Part shown: in pieces, positions 43,099 through 50,347 of the stretch | How positions within the stretch are numbered: the first letter of the stretch is position 1 | How the letters are laid out: each line of letters opens with the position of its first letter | Source of the DNA: CALSMU01 sp965230225 | GTDB taxonomy: Bacteria; Bacteroidota; Bacteroidia; Flavobacteriales_D; Parvicellaceae | Assembly (NCBI GenBank): GCA_965230225.1 | Contig: CBDDKM010000007.1 | Span: forward strand, 62,001-126,000 | Direction of reading: 5' to 3' | Length of the DNA stretch: 64,000 nucleotides | Position numbers and translations under genes: made by a program | Notes under the pieces: model-generated | The model's input: only the letters and a program-made list of their open reading frames with translations | The model's database searches: none | Told to the model about the DNA's origin: nothing

Positions 43099-43740
43099 CT
43101 AACACCAATTCCTAACTTTCGAAATGTAATCTGGTGTAATAACACAGTAACGCCATAAAACAATATCAACAACACTCATTTTTTCGTCTATAGGACTTGC
43201 AATAGTTTTACATAATTCGTGGACACTAGAAAAGTTAAGTTCGTTAGCCAGGTTAATTAAGTGTCTATCTGGTTTAACAACATCAACACCAATATTTTTG
43301 GCTAAGTGATATGATGTAGCAGGCCCTAAAAAAGGAAACTTCTGTAAGTAATCTATCCCCCTTTTTCTAATATTGTTTTTAAAATTTATATACCCCTCTC
43401 TATCAATTTCTTCAATTATATTAACAATTGCATTGATTTTACCTACATGATTAAAATGAACTAAAGCTTTTTCTATACATTTTTCTTTATTTAGTATTAC
43501 TCTTTCCACGCTATCCCAATTAAAAAATGCTTCTGAAACTTTACTAAAAACCTTTGTTACTGTTCTGACACTCATCCCACTGGACAATATCACCCATGCA
43601 GCTTCGCTACAAAACTTAGATTCACTAATTGTGGTAAAATCCTGCTCTTCTTGCCAATCAATCTCCCAGGCAAACCCACTTTCAATCACTTGCTTTTTAA
43701 TATCAATATATCTATCAATTATAGAATTCGAAATGCTCAT
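43099..43740 (-). CDS. Cap11-like OGG-type HhH glycosylase of type IV CBASS
   Basis: A 213-residue HhH-GPD superfamily protein. The helix-hairpin-helix is in FPFLGPATSYHLAKNIGV (about residue 140), followed by DVVKPDRHLINLANEL carrying the conserved Asp of the family. The Lys used by bifunctional glycosylase/lyases within the HhH (OGG1 Lys249 position) appears to be Ala here. In type IV CBASS this ancillary is called Cap11 (OGG). It is last in the operon, 101 bases downstream of the CD-NTase gene. A short hairpin (43086-43109) overlaps its stop codon. Its role in immunity is not established. Confidence 0.78.
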   Translation of the reverse strand: MSISNSIIDRYIDIKKQVIESGFAWEIDWQEEQDFTTISESKFCSEAAWVILSSGMSVRTVTKVFSKVSEAFFNWDSVERVILNKEKCIEKALVHFNHVGKINAIVNIIEEIDREGYINFKNNIRKRGIDYLQKFPFLGPATSYHLAKNIGVDVVKPDRHLINLANELNFSSVHELCKTIASPIDEKMSVVDIVLWRYCVITPDYISKVRNWC

Positions 43741-43841
43741 ACGATTGAAGAATAATTTGTTAAATAGCCAATAATATTCAATTTCATTATTTGATAAATG
43801 ATCAACATATTAAACTAGTTAAATGTGAATTGTTTAAAACA

Positions 43842-44765
43842 CTATAGGATTTCTCCCCACTTTTCTAAATTTCCAGATCTATCAGCCGATTCCATTTTCC
43901 TACTCATTCTAGCTAAGCTATCCGAAACTATTCTCCTTTCAACACTTCCATTCCCACCTAAGTAACCATCAACTTTTAAAGTTTGCCCTGTTTTATCCTG
44001 AATAGAAGATAAAACATGTTCAGAGGCTCTTGAAAAAAAGTGCTTCAACATAGTTTTTGTTACCATATCTCCAGAATAATTAGAGAATATTTTTACCGCT
44101 AATGATTCAATATGATATCCCTTTAACTGTCTAGAAGAAGGAAAATCAGAAACTATTGATTTAGCTAGTTTAATTACCGGGACAACCTTATTTGCACATT
44201 TTTGATTAACCTTTACTAATTTCTCTGCAAATGCTTTGGGTCTAACTACACTAGACCAATTCTCGCCATTTGAAGATGATATTTTCACCCCACTCTTAGT
44301 ACGAATTGCAGGTAACACCTGAATTTCTATTCCATCTGTAAAGGAAACTGTTACAGCCATTTCCCCAATCTTTATCTCAGAAAATGGTAACCTCTTTTCC
44401 ATTCTCTCTTTAATATACTCTTTAACCTCTCCAGGTGAAAATTGCTTCAACTCAGTATCATTTACAATAACTAAAACATCAATATCACTTAATCCATCTA
44501 CATAAGTGTGTTTTGCTACAGACCCTCCAAAAATGGTTTGTACATTTCCATCAATCTCCTTATTGATTGAAGTTAAAATTGTATTAATATGTGTTCTAGT
44601 TTGCTCTACATCCCTGCTATTCGCATCTTTTAAAGTATCCGCAATTAACTGATTCACTTCAATTTCAAATTCTGCATCCTTTGACCTTTCTTGCTCCTTC
44701 TGAATTTTTTCGAAAGTCCTTCTTGGATCTTCGTTTGTAGGAAAATTTCCTCCTGAACCTCCCAT
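43842..44765 (-). CDS. CD-NTase (CBASS oligonucleotide cyclase), type IV locus
   Basis: A 307-residue nucleotidyltransferase. The catalytic GGSVAKHTYVDGLSDIDVLV (GS, then the DxD pair) is near residues 82-101. The third acidic position reads EIQVLPAIR: Gln stands where many cyclases have Asp, with a Glu two residues before. An EKLVKVNQKCANKVVPVIKL segment and the OAS1-type C-terminal helical half follow. The N-terminus is MGGSGGNFPTN, flexible and Gly-rich. The enzyme would make a cyclic oligonucleotide on phage infection. The gene begins one base after the cap10 stop (44767) and so belongs to the same operon. Confidence 0.88.
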   Translation of the reverse strand: MGGSGGNFPTNEDPRRTFEKIQKEQERSKDAEFEIEVNQLIADTLKDANSRDVEQTRTHINTILTSINKEIDGNVQTIFGGSVAKHTYVDGLSDIDVLVIVNDTELKQFSPGEVKEYIKERMEKRLPFSEIKIGEMAVTVSFTDGIEIQVLPAIRTKSGVKISSSNGENWSSVVRPKAFAEKLVKVNQKCANKVVPVIKLAKSIVSDFPSSRQLKGYHIESLAVKIFSNYSGDMVTKTMLKHFFSRASEHVLSSIQDKTGQTLKVDGYLGGNGSVERRIVSDSLARMSRKMESADRSGNLEKWGEIL

Positions 44766-44766
44766 A

Positions 44767-45816
44767 TTATTTTATTTTATTTAGAAAATCTTTATGAGCT
44801 TTTTCAATTAACTCTGATAAATTATACCTACTATTATCCAAATCAGAAAAATAAGAATAGTCCAAATCCTCCGAATTCGCGAAAGAGGATAAACGATTCT
44901 TCAACTTTTCTAAATACGTTATGTTATCAACAAAAAAATTCCTTCTTAATACTGTATCTTTTGATTGAATACCATACTTGGAATTTAAAATACTATAGTT
45001 TTGAACATAAATTGCTGCTCCTTCATAATATGCAAATTTCAACCAAGTTAATCCATCAAAAATTTCTGCTCCAGCCAAATAATATAAAATGATATTTATT
45101 GGATCTAAACTCCCAAATACATGAATTGGAGCATAGTTTCCATGATCATCCATAGCTCTTCTAAGGCTTGCTATATTCACCATTCTTTCTAATTGAGAAT
45201 TGCCAACCTCTTTTTCCGTAACTCCAATAATATCAAAGTCGTCTAAAAGGTCAGGTGAGTCTACAATTTTATCAATTTGTTTTCTAATTGACTTCTGACT
45301 GTTCTTTTCTGGTTTTATCAAAAAATCTCCCATGAACTGATCAAAGGAACCAAACAACTCCTTAGCTGACTTTATCTGATCAATCAGGTTTACATTCGAT
45401 TCGACCCTATCAAAATTCACAATTATTCCAGTCATTGTTTCCGGCCAAGTGGCTAGTGTCTGTTTTAATCCATCTTCATCCCAAGATTGGACATCATGAT
45501 TAGATTGATTAATCCCTGCTAAATCTACCATTTTTGAAGTTTCATATCCTCCACTATCAATAAATGTAACCTCCGTACAGTTAAATTCTTCTGGTTTTGG
45601 AATAAGGTCAAAATGTAAATCATATGCACTGACTAACATTGATTCCCACAGAAATTCCTTTGCAACCATAATGTAATTATATGATTCCGAAATCTTCTTG
45701 TCATCCTCTTCAAGCATTACAAACCCCTTACTTGAAAATGATGGCACCAATAACGGAGTCTCAAATTTAGCTCCATTGGGGTGGTTAATAAACCTTGTCC
45801 TATATAACTTCTCCAT
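44767..45816 (-). CDS. Cap10-like TGT-family protein of type IV CBASS
   Basis: A 349-residue TIM-barrel protein related to tRNA-guanine transglycosylase. EVTFIDSGGYETSKMVDL matches the TGT base-binding DSGGF segment, NFDRVES is the middle strand, and AGAEIFDGLTWLKFAYYEGA matches the TGT strand holding the nucleophile Asp. The zinc-binding CxCxxC/H site near the TGT C-terminus is not present. In type IV CBASS such proteins are Cap10. The start at 45816 (MEKLYRTRF) is preferred to 45834; either overlaps the cap9 end (stop at 45800) by 17-35 bases. Recent work reports that Cap9 and Cap10 join a 7-deazaguanine to the CD-NTase. Confidence 0.82.
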   Translation of the reverse strand: MEKLYRTRFINHPNGAKFETPLLVPSFSSKGFVMLEEDDKKISESYNYIMVAKEFLWESMLVSAYDLHFDLIPKPEEFNCTEVTFIDSGGYETSKMVDLAGINQSNHDVQSWDEDGLKQTLATWPETMTGIIVNFDRVESNVNLIDQIKSAKELFGSFDQFMGDFLIKPEKNSQKSIRKQIDKIVDSPDLLDDFDIIGVTEKEVGNSQLERMVNIASLRRAMDDHGNYAPIHVFGSLDPINIILYYLAGAEIFDGLTWLKFAYYEGAAIYVQNYSILNSKYGIQSKDTVLRRNFFVDNITYLEKLKNRLSSFANSEDLDYSYFSDLDNSRYNLSELIEKAHKDFLNKIK

Positions 45817-46381
45817 ACAATTTTTTATTATCAATACAACTCAAACAAACACCACAGGGAGTATCTTCTCCTATTTCACAACTATAAGACAACTCAAATG
45901 GAATATTTTGCGATTTGATATAATGGAACAACTCCATCTTATTCAAGTTTAGAAAAGGGGCTTCAAGCAGTACCAATCCAGTAGTATATTCCTTCACTAT
46001 GGATTCAGCTTTGTTAAAAAATTGGAAAGAACAATCGTAATATGGTGTACCATTATGAATACCAATTATGATCTTCGAATAATTATCACTAACAAGCAAA
46101 GCGATAGAAATTAACATCAAATTCCTACCTAATAACTCCCCCTTCGTGAATGATCTCTCTGTATTCACTTCTGATGTTATCAACTCAACTTTGAAGTATT
46201 CACATAACAAAATAGCACTCTCATACTCTTTCTTTTCAGATGATTGACCATATTTTATAAATAGAGCAACAACCTCACAACCTAAGTTTAAGTAATATTG
46301 GATACAAGCAGAAGAGTCTAACCCTCCGCTAAATAATACTAGAACCCTATCTTTATAAGCACTATTTTTTTGTACTCCCAA
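45800..46381 (-). CDS. Cap9-like QueC-type PP-loop protein of type IV CBASS
   Basis: A 193-residue PP-loop ATPase related to QueC (7-cyano-7-deazaguanine synthase). The PP-loop is VLVLFSGGLDSSACIQYYLN (about residues 13-32), and a later cluster SCEIGEDTPCGVCLSC gives four Cys, matching the QueC zinc site. It lies second in the operon, 4 bases after the NUDIX/2TM gene and overlapping cap10. It would use carboxy-deazaguanine from the host queuosine route and ATP; no queD/queE copies are in the locus. In type IV CBASS this ancillary is Cap9. Confidence 0.86.
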   Translation of the reverse strand: MGVQKNSAYKDRVLVLFSGGLDSSACIQYYLNLGCEVVALFIKYGQSSEKKEYESAILLCEYFKVELITSEVNTERSFTKGELLGRNLMLISIALLVSDNYSKIIIGIHNGTPYYDCSFQFFNKAESIVKEYTTGLVLLEAPFLNLNKMELFHYIKSQNIPFELSYSCEIGEDTPCGVCLSCIDNKKLYGEVI

Positions 46382-46385
46382 TTTA

Positions 46386-47249
46386 TTATTGTTTAGTCCA
46401 TTTCATATTTAACACCCATTTAGCATGTGCTCCAATTCTATAATCCGCAACCTGCTCATCTTCATTATACCCTAAACGATTAATCAAAGCTGCGCTCGCC
46501 CATTTGAAGTAATCTGTTTCTTTATTCTGTAGTTCCTCGAGCTCTTCTAGTTGCTCGTCATTCAATATTACATCAAGTACATCGTACTGTAACACCTCCC
46601 AACAATTCCAACCACTCTCTATGGGAGTTTTTTTCACACCTGTTACTACCGACCCAACAAACTCATAATTTATATATGGAAAAATATCTTTGTTTAAAAT
46701 AGGATTCTCTTCACTTAAAAGTTCTTCATAAAACTCTCTCCAATGAGACATTTCCCTATCTTTTGTAGAATTAAACCAATCCAGAAATTTCACAGCATTT
46801 TTAGCTGGAACAAACACAGCTAAATCTCCTTTTTTCAACCCACTAGTTTTCATTTTAATATCATCTACCGCATTAAGATCACTTAGGATTTTATTGGTTT
46901 TTTCTGTTCTCTTATATTTACCACCCACGTGCTGATACCAAGTCCAATTAGGATTTGAATTTTTAACTAATAAGTATTTATCATTTACTTTTATTCTGTA
47001 TTGATAAGACATTGAAAATCGAATTTCTTTACCTAAAAGAGCTATATACTTTGTCTTTATGATAAACTTAAATCTTCGCCAATTAAGCCATAAATACTTT
47101 ACAGAATCGAGAATAAGAGTTGTGATTAACAATATTGCTCCACCACCAAAAAATTCAGGTTTTAAATCTTCACTAACTCTATAACTAAGTGCGATAAGTG
47201 AAATTCCTAAGATTATTTTTAAAACAAATGTTAGCAGCATAATAGACAA
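46386..47249 (-). CDS. Two-TM SMODS-associated NUDIX protein, probable CBASS effector
   Basis: A 287-residue protein. Two TM helices at about residues 4-22 and 33-52 precede a soluble domain that reads as Sa_NUDIX (SMODS-associated NUDIX): KYLLVKNSNPNWTWYQHVGG, DLAVFVPAKNAVKFLDWFNS, REMSHWREFYEELLSEENPI, IFPYINYEFVG and YRIGAHAKWVL are all typical. It is the first gene of the operon. In CBASS, TM effectors act at the inner membrane when cyclic oligonucleotide binds; here the NUDIX-like domain may be the sensor. Whether it hydrolyses a nucleotide is unclear: WREFYEELL keeps only part of the NUDIX box. Confidence 0.8.
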   Translation of the reverse strand: MSIMLLTFVLKIILGISLIALSYRVSEDLKPEFFGGGAILLITTLILDSVKYLWLNWRRFKFIIKTKYIALLGKEIRFSMSYQYRIKVNDKYLLVKNSNPNWTWYQHVGGKYKRTEKTNKILSDLNAVDDIKMKTSGLKKGDLAVFVPAKNAVKFLDWFNSTKDREMSHWREFYEELLSEENPILNKDIFPYINYEFVGSVVTGVKKTPIESGWNCWEVLQYDVLDVILNDEQLEELEELQNKETDYFKWASAALINRLGYNEDEQVADYRIGAHAKWVLNMKWTKQ

Positions 47250-47337
47250 TTTCTTCTCAAAAAAGCAATTTGATTCTAATGTACTTAAATAGCCTATTGA
47301 ATAATTGATTACCTATCAAATCTGGGTATCCTCACCC

Positions 47338-47359
47338 TAAAAAAGGGTAAAATTACCCT
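47338..47359 (-). terminator. Intrinsic terminator of the biosynthetic operon
   Basis: On the minus strand AGGGTA-ATTT-TACCCT (47359-47344) is followed by a run of T (47343-47339). It abuts the stop codon of the alpha/beta hydrolase gene and isolates the CBASS operon from upstream transcription. Confidence 0.75.
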
Positions 47360-48198
47360 CACCTAAAAACACCACCTATCACCTCATTCACCTCCTCTGC
47401 ATCCTCATACATCATCAAATGCCCAGCATTTTTCAAAGCCACAACAAAAGGGATTTTAAGTAGATCTTGATGGAATGATGCTTCGCTGGAAAAAGAAGCT
47501 ACTCTGTTTTCTTGTCCCCAGAGTAAGGTGGCGTTGGAGTGGTTGGTATTGTCGAGGATATCTGCCAGAGTGTAGGAATTGGCAGCAAATAGAAGGTTGA
47601 GGCGCATACGTGTGTGTTTGGCCTCTTTGAGTTTACGCTGGTAGCGTTGTACCAATGGGTCCTGCTTGTGGTATTCTTTACCGAAAAGGATTCTGGGGAA
47701 TTGATATTTTACGGGGGTTTTTACGAACACAAATTGCAACCAACGTTTTATATGTTGTTGTTTTTTGGGGTTAGTGTTGCTATTAAACACCCAGTTTCTT
47801 AGTCGCTTGTTTTTAATGATTCGCTCACCGGGGCAAATGTTCATGAGTACCATTCGGGTTACTCTTTGCGGGTGTCTTTGTTTGAACAGGATGGCGGCTG
47901 ATGCTCCAATGCAATTACCCACAATGTTGAACTCATCCAGGTTTAACTGATCCACAAATGATAGCAAGGTACTATACAATAACTCCACCGTAAGGGGTTC
48001 GGATACTTCGTCGGACTCGCCAAAGCCGGGCCAGTCTAATGCGATTACCCGATGAGTTTTGGAGAAATGCTCCAATTGTTTTTGCCAGATGTGCCAGAAA
48101 CCGCCACCATTGTGCAGAAAAACAATTACGCCTCCACTACCCTCGTCTACATAGTTAATGGTGATCCCATTACACGATATTTGCTTCTCGATGTACAT
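47359..48198 (-). CDS. Alpha/beta hydrolase with Cys in nucleophile position
   Basis: A 279-residue alpha/beta hydrolase: VIVFLHNGGGFWHIW oxyanion region, DWPGFGESDE, and a nucleophile elbow NIVGNCIGASAA near residue 101 where the usual Ser is Cys. The catalytic His is in KNAGHLMMYEDA. The acid-position segment WGQENRVASF has Asn where Asp is usual. It is the last gene of the six-gene operon; its start shares base 48198 with the sulfotransferase stop. It might release or transform an acyl product, or catalyse an elimination/lactone step. Function is unknown. Confidence 0.85.
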   Translation of the reverse strand: MYIEKQISCNGITINYVDEGSGGVIVFLHNGGGFWHIWQKQLEHFSKTHRVIALDWPGFGESDEVSEPLTVELLYSTLLSFVDQLNLDEFNIVGNCIGASAAILFKQRHPQRVTRMVLMNICPGERIIKNKRLRNWVFNSNTNPKKQQHIKRWLQFVFVKTPVKYQFPRILFGKEYHKQDPLVQRYQRKLKEAKHTRMRLNLLFAANSYTLADILDNTNHSNATLLWGQENRVASFSSEASFHQDLLKIPFVVALKNAGHLMMYEDAEEVNEVIGGVFR

Positions 48199-49349
48199 CA
48201 GATTCTTGCCAGCATTTCAGGGCTGTACAGCTTCTTCAATTCCGACTCGATGAACTCCTTGTTCACTCCGGCAGAAGTATCGTAACTGTGTCCACTTTTA
48301 TAGTTCTTTTTGGCTTCCTGAATAGCTTCTAATCGCTCTTGTTGTGCTGATGTCCATTTCAACCCTGCCGACTGATACAGGTTCTTTACCATGGTAGATG
48401 GATCGGAAACAAAGTCTTTGAATGGCACCACAAACTTTTGGTGCTCCTCCAACTTGCTCAGGGCTTCCTCTGCCATACGATACCACTCCATTACAAATCG
48501 AGAAGTTTTATCTACCAGAGCTCCTTCTTCCGGTACTTTGGCAAACGAACTGTATATATGGTTGTTCAGGCTAATGGTAGCAGGAATGGTCTTAAGTGGA
48601 GTACGCAACATGTACACAATCTTGCCCTCTGGAAAAGCCTCTGCCACAGAACCAATTTTAGAAATAAACCCTGGATTCTTAGACAAGAAATACTTTTCCT
48701 GCTTGCGGTTAAACACGTAGTTGTGTCGCTGAACTCCTCGCTTATAAAAGGCAAGTATTCTTCGTTTCTTCCTTTCCGATAACCCTTCATCAAACAACAG
48801 GTAATCGTCCATCACCTTTACCTCCGGATAGAAGTAAGATAAATACACCGACGAAAAGGCGTAAATCAACAATACCTCGTCCTCCTCCGGTTTAGATAAT
48901 CCCATGTCGTGGATTTCTCTAAAGTCACCAAACACTACTCTGTCAAACCAAAGGGATAAACGATACAATGGCCTACCTATTTTACGATCGATGGCAATGA
49001 TGGCCAACCAAAAGTACTTTTGAATGATGCTGGGCGCCAGAATCATTTCCCACATGGTAAACCCTGTAAAGTTTTCCTTATCGCCATACAGGATTTCCAA
49101 CATAAACGTAGTAGCACTTCGGGGTACTCCAATTACAAACAAAGATTTGGATACCTTCTGCCTTCTGTAGTTGAAAAAGAATACCTCATCCAACAACAAA
49201 AACACCCAGTTAACCACTATAATGGTAGTAAACAACGGGAACAGAAAAATCACTGCAAAGATCCGCTTGAAGGTAGGGAACCGCAGACTGTCTTTCCGAA
49301 ACGAAAAGGTGCTAAAGAGCAATTTTATGAGTAATCCAAAGTCAAACAT
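48198..49349 (-). CDS. PAPS-dependent sulfotransferase, membrane-associated
   Basis: A 383-residue sulfotransferase with a hydrophobic stretch near residues 28-52 and the 5'-phosphosulfate binding loop SLFVIGVPRSATTFMLEIL. The 3'-phosphate region is represented by KIVYMLRTPLKTIPATISLN. It transfers sulfate from PAPS to a hydroxyl. It is fifth in the operon, stop/start sharing one base with both neighbours (49349 and 48198), so stoichiometric coupling is likely. The acceptor is possibly a beta-hydroxyl made by the KAS III/SDR steps; this is inference. Confidence 0.85.
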   Translation of the reverse strand: MFDFGLLIKLLFSTFSFRKDSLRFPTFKRIFAVIFLFPLFTTIIVVNWVFLLLDEVFFFNYRRQKVSKSLFVIGVPRSATTFMLEILYGDKENFTGFTMWEMILAPSIIQKYFWLAIIAIDRKIGRPLYRLSLWFDRVVFGDFREIHDMGLSKPEEDEVLLIYAFSSVYLSYFYPEVKVMDDYLLFDEGLSERKKRRILAFYKRGVQRHNYVFNRKQEKYFLSKNPGFISKIGSVAEAFPEGKIVYMLRTPLKTIPATISLNNHIYSSFAKVPEEGALVDKTSRFVMEWYRMAEEALSKLEEHQKFVVPFKDFVSDPSTMVKNLYQSAGLKWTSAQQERLEAIQEAKKNYKSGHSYDTSAGVNKEFIESELKKLYSPEMLARI

Positions 49350-50347
49350 TAGTACTTAATCAAAACTGCTCCAATCGAAAACCCTGCACTGGTTCCACAC
49401 AGCATACAAGTGTCTCCTCTTCTAATCTTTCCTTCTTCAATGGCATCGTGCAACGACATCGGAATAGATGCCGCAATACAGTTTCCGTGGGTCTCCAGGT
49501 TACCGTACACCTGTCCCTCTTTGAACTTGTACATCTTTTCGAATATCATCACTCCCGACTTACTTGCCTGATGAGGAATCACCAAATCGGCATCTTCAAT
49601 CTTCATGGATAAATCGCTAAAGAACTCCTTCATGAATTCAGGAATTTTCTTTTTAGCCAGTTTTAATAGCTTTTTACCGGACATGTGAAAAGAGTGCATA
49701 TCCGGGTCGTAAGCCACATCCTTGGCGTGGTTTTCATTTCCACCACCTCTAATGATGGTATCAAATACCCCTTCCGAATAGGTACGCATTCCTCCTTTAA
49801 TCACACCACTCTGTCCTGATTCGTCGTAACTTACAATGGCAGCCACTGCTCCATCTCCAAACAAGCTGGCGGTTTCCCAGTTTTCGGGGTTAATCCCTTT
49901 GGATGCAATTTCTGAACTTACCACAATGGCATTTCTATAGCGTTTACCATCCAACATGGTAGATACCACATCCAATGCACTCACAAAACTCAGGCAAGTA
50001 CTATCCACCGAAATAGACGGAATGTTCACCTTATGACCATCCTTCAACTCCTTCTTGATTACACTCGCCTGATTGGGCAATGGGTAATCAAAAGTAGCAG
50101 AGGCACAGATCAACAAGTCGATGTCGCTCAGTTGCATGGAAGCTTTTTCCAGTGCCGTTTCGATGGCTCTGGCTCCCATTACTCCTCCACTTTCTTCGTT
50201 GGAATGGTGTCTTTCTCTTACTCCCGAGTAGCGTTCACTCCACCCGGAAGGCATATTTAAAGCTAGTTCTAATTCTTCAGAACGAACTTTGTTTATGGGT
50301 AAATACTTACCCATACTTACGATTTTAATTGGCTGTAGAACTTTCAT
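49349..50347 (-). CDS. 3-oxoacyl-ACP synthase III-like ketosynthase
   Basis: A 332-residue KAS III-type enzyme with the catalytic Cys in ISVDSTCLSFVSALDVVS, the His in DLVIPHQASKSGVMIF and the Asn in ETHGNCIAASIPMSLHDA: a full Cys-His-Asn triad. It begins KIVSMGKYLPINKVRSEELE and ends GTSAGFSIGAVLIKY. Condensation or acyl transfer using an acyl-CoA/ACP is expected. Not necessarily the housekeeping FabH, because it is locked in a biosynthetic operon: it overlaps the adenylating enzyme gene by 23 bases and the sulfotransferase gene by one base. No ACP gene is nearby. Confidence 0.92.
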   Translation of the reverse strand: MKVLQPIKIVSMGKYLPINKVRSEELELALNMPSGWSERYSGVRERHHSNEESGGVMGARAIETALEKASMQLSDIDLLICASATFDYPLPNQASVIKKELKDGHKVNIPSISVDSTCLSFVSALDVVSTMLDGKRYRNAIVVSSEIASKGINPENWETASLFGDGAVAAIVSYDESGQSGVIKGGMRTYSEGVFDTIIRGGGNENHAKDVAYDPDMHSFHMSGKKLLKLAKKKIPEFMKEFFSDLSMKIEDADLVIPHQASKSGVMIFEKMYKFKEGQVYGNLETHGNCIAASIPMSLHDAIEEGKIRRGDTCMLCGTSAGFSIGAVLIKY

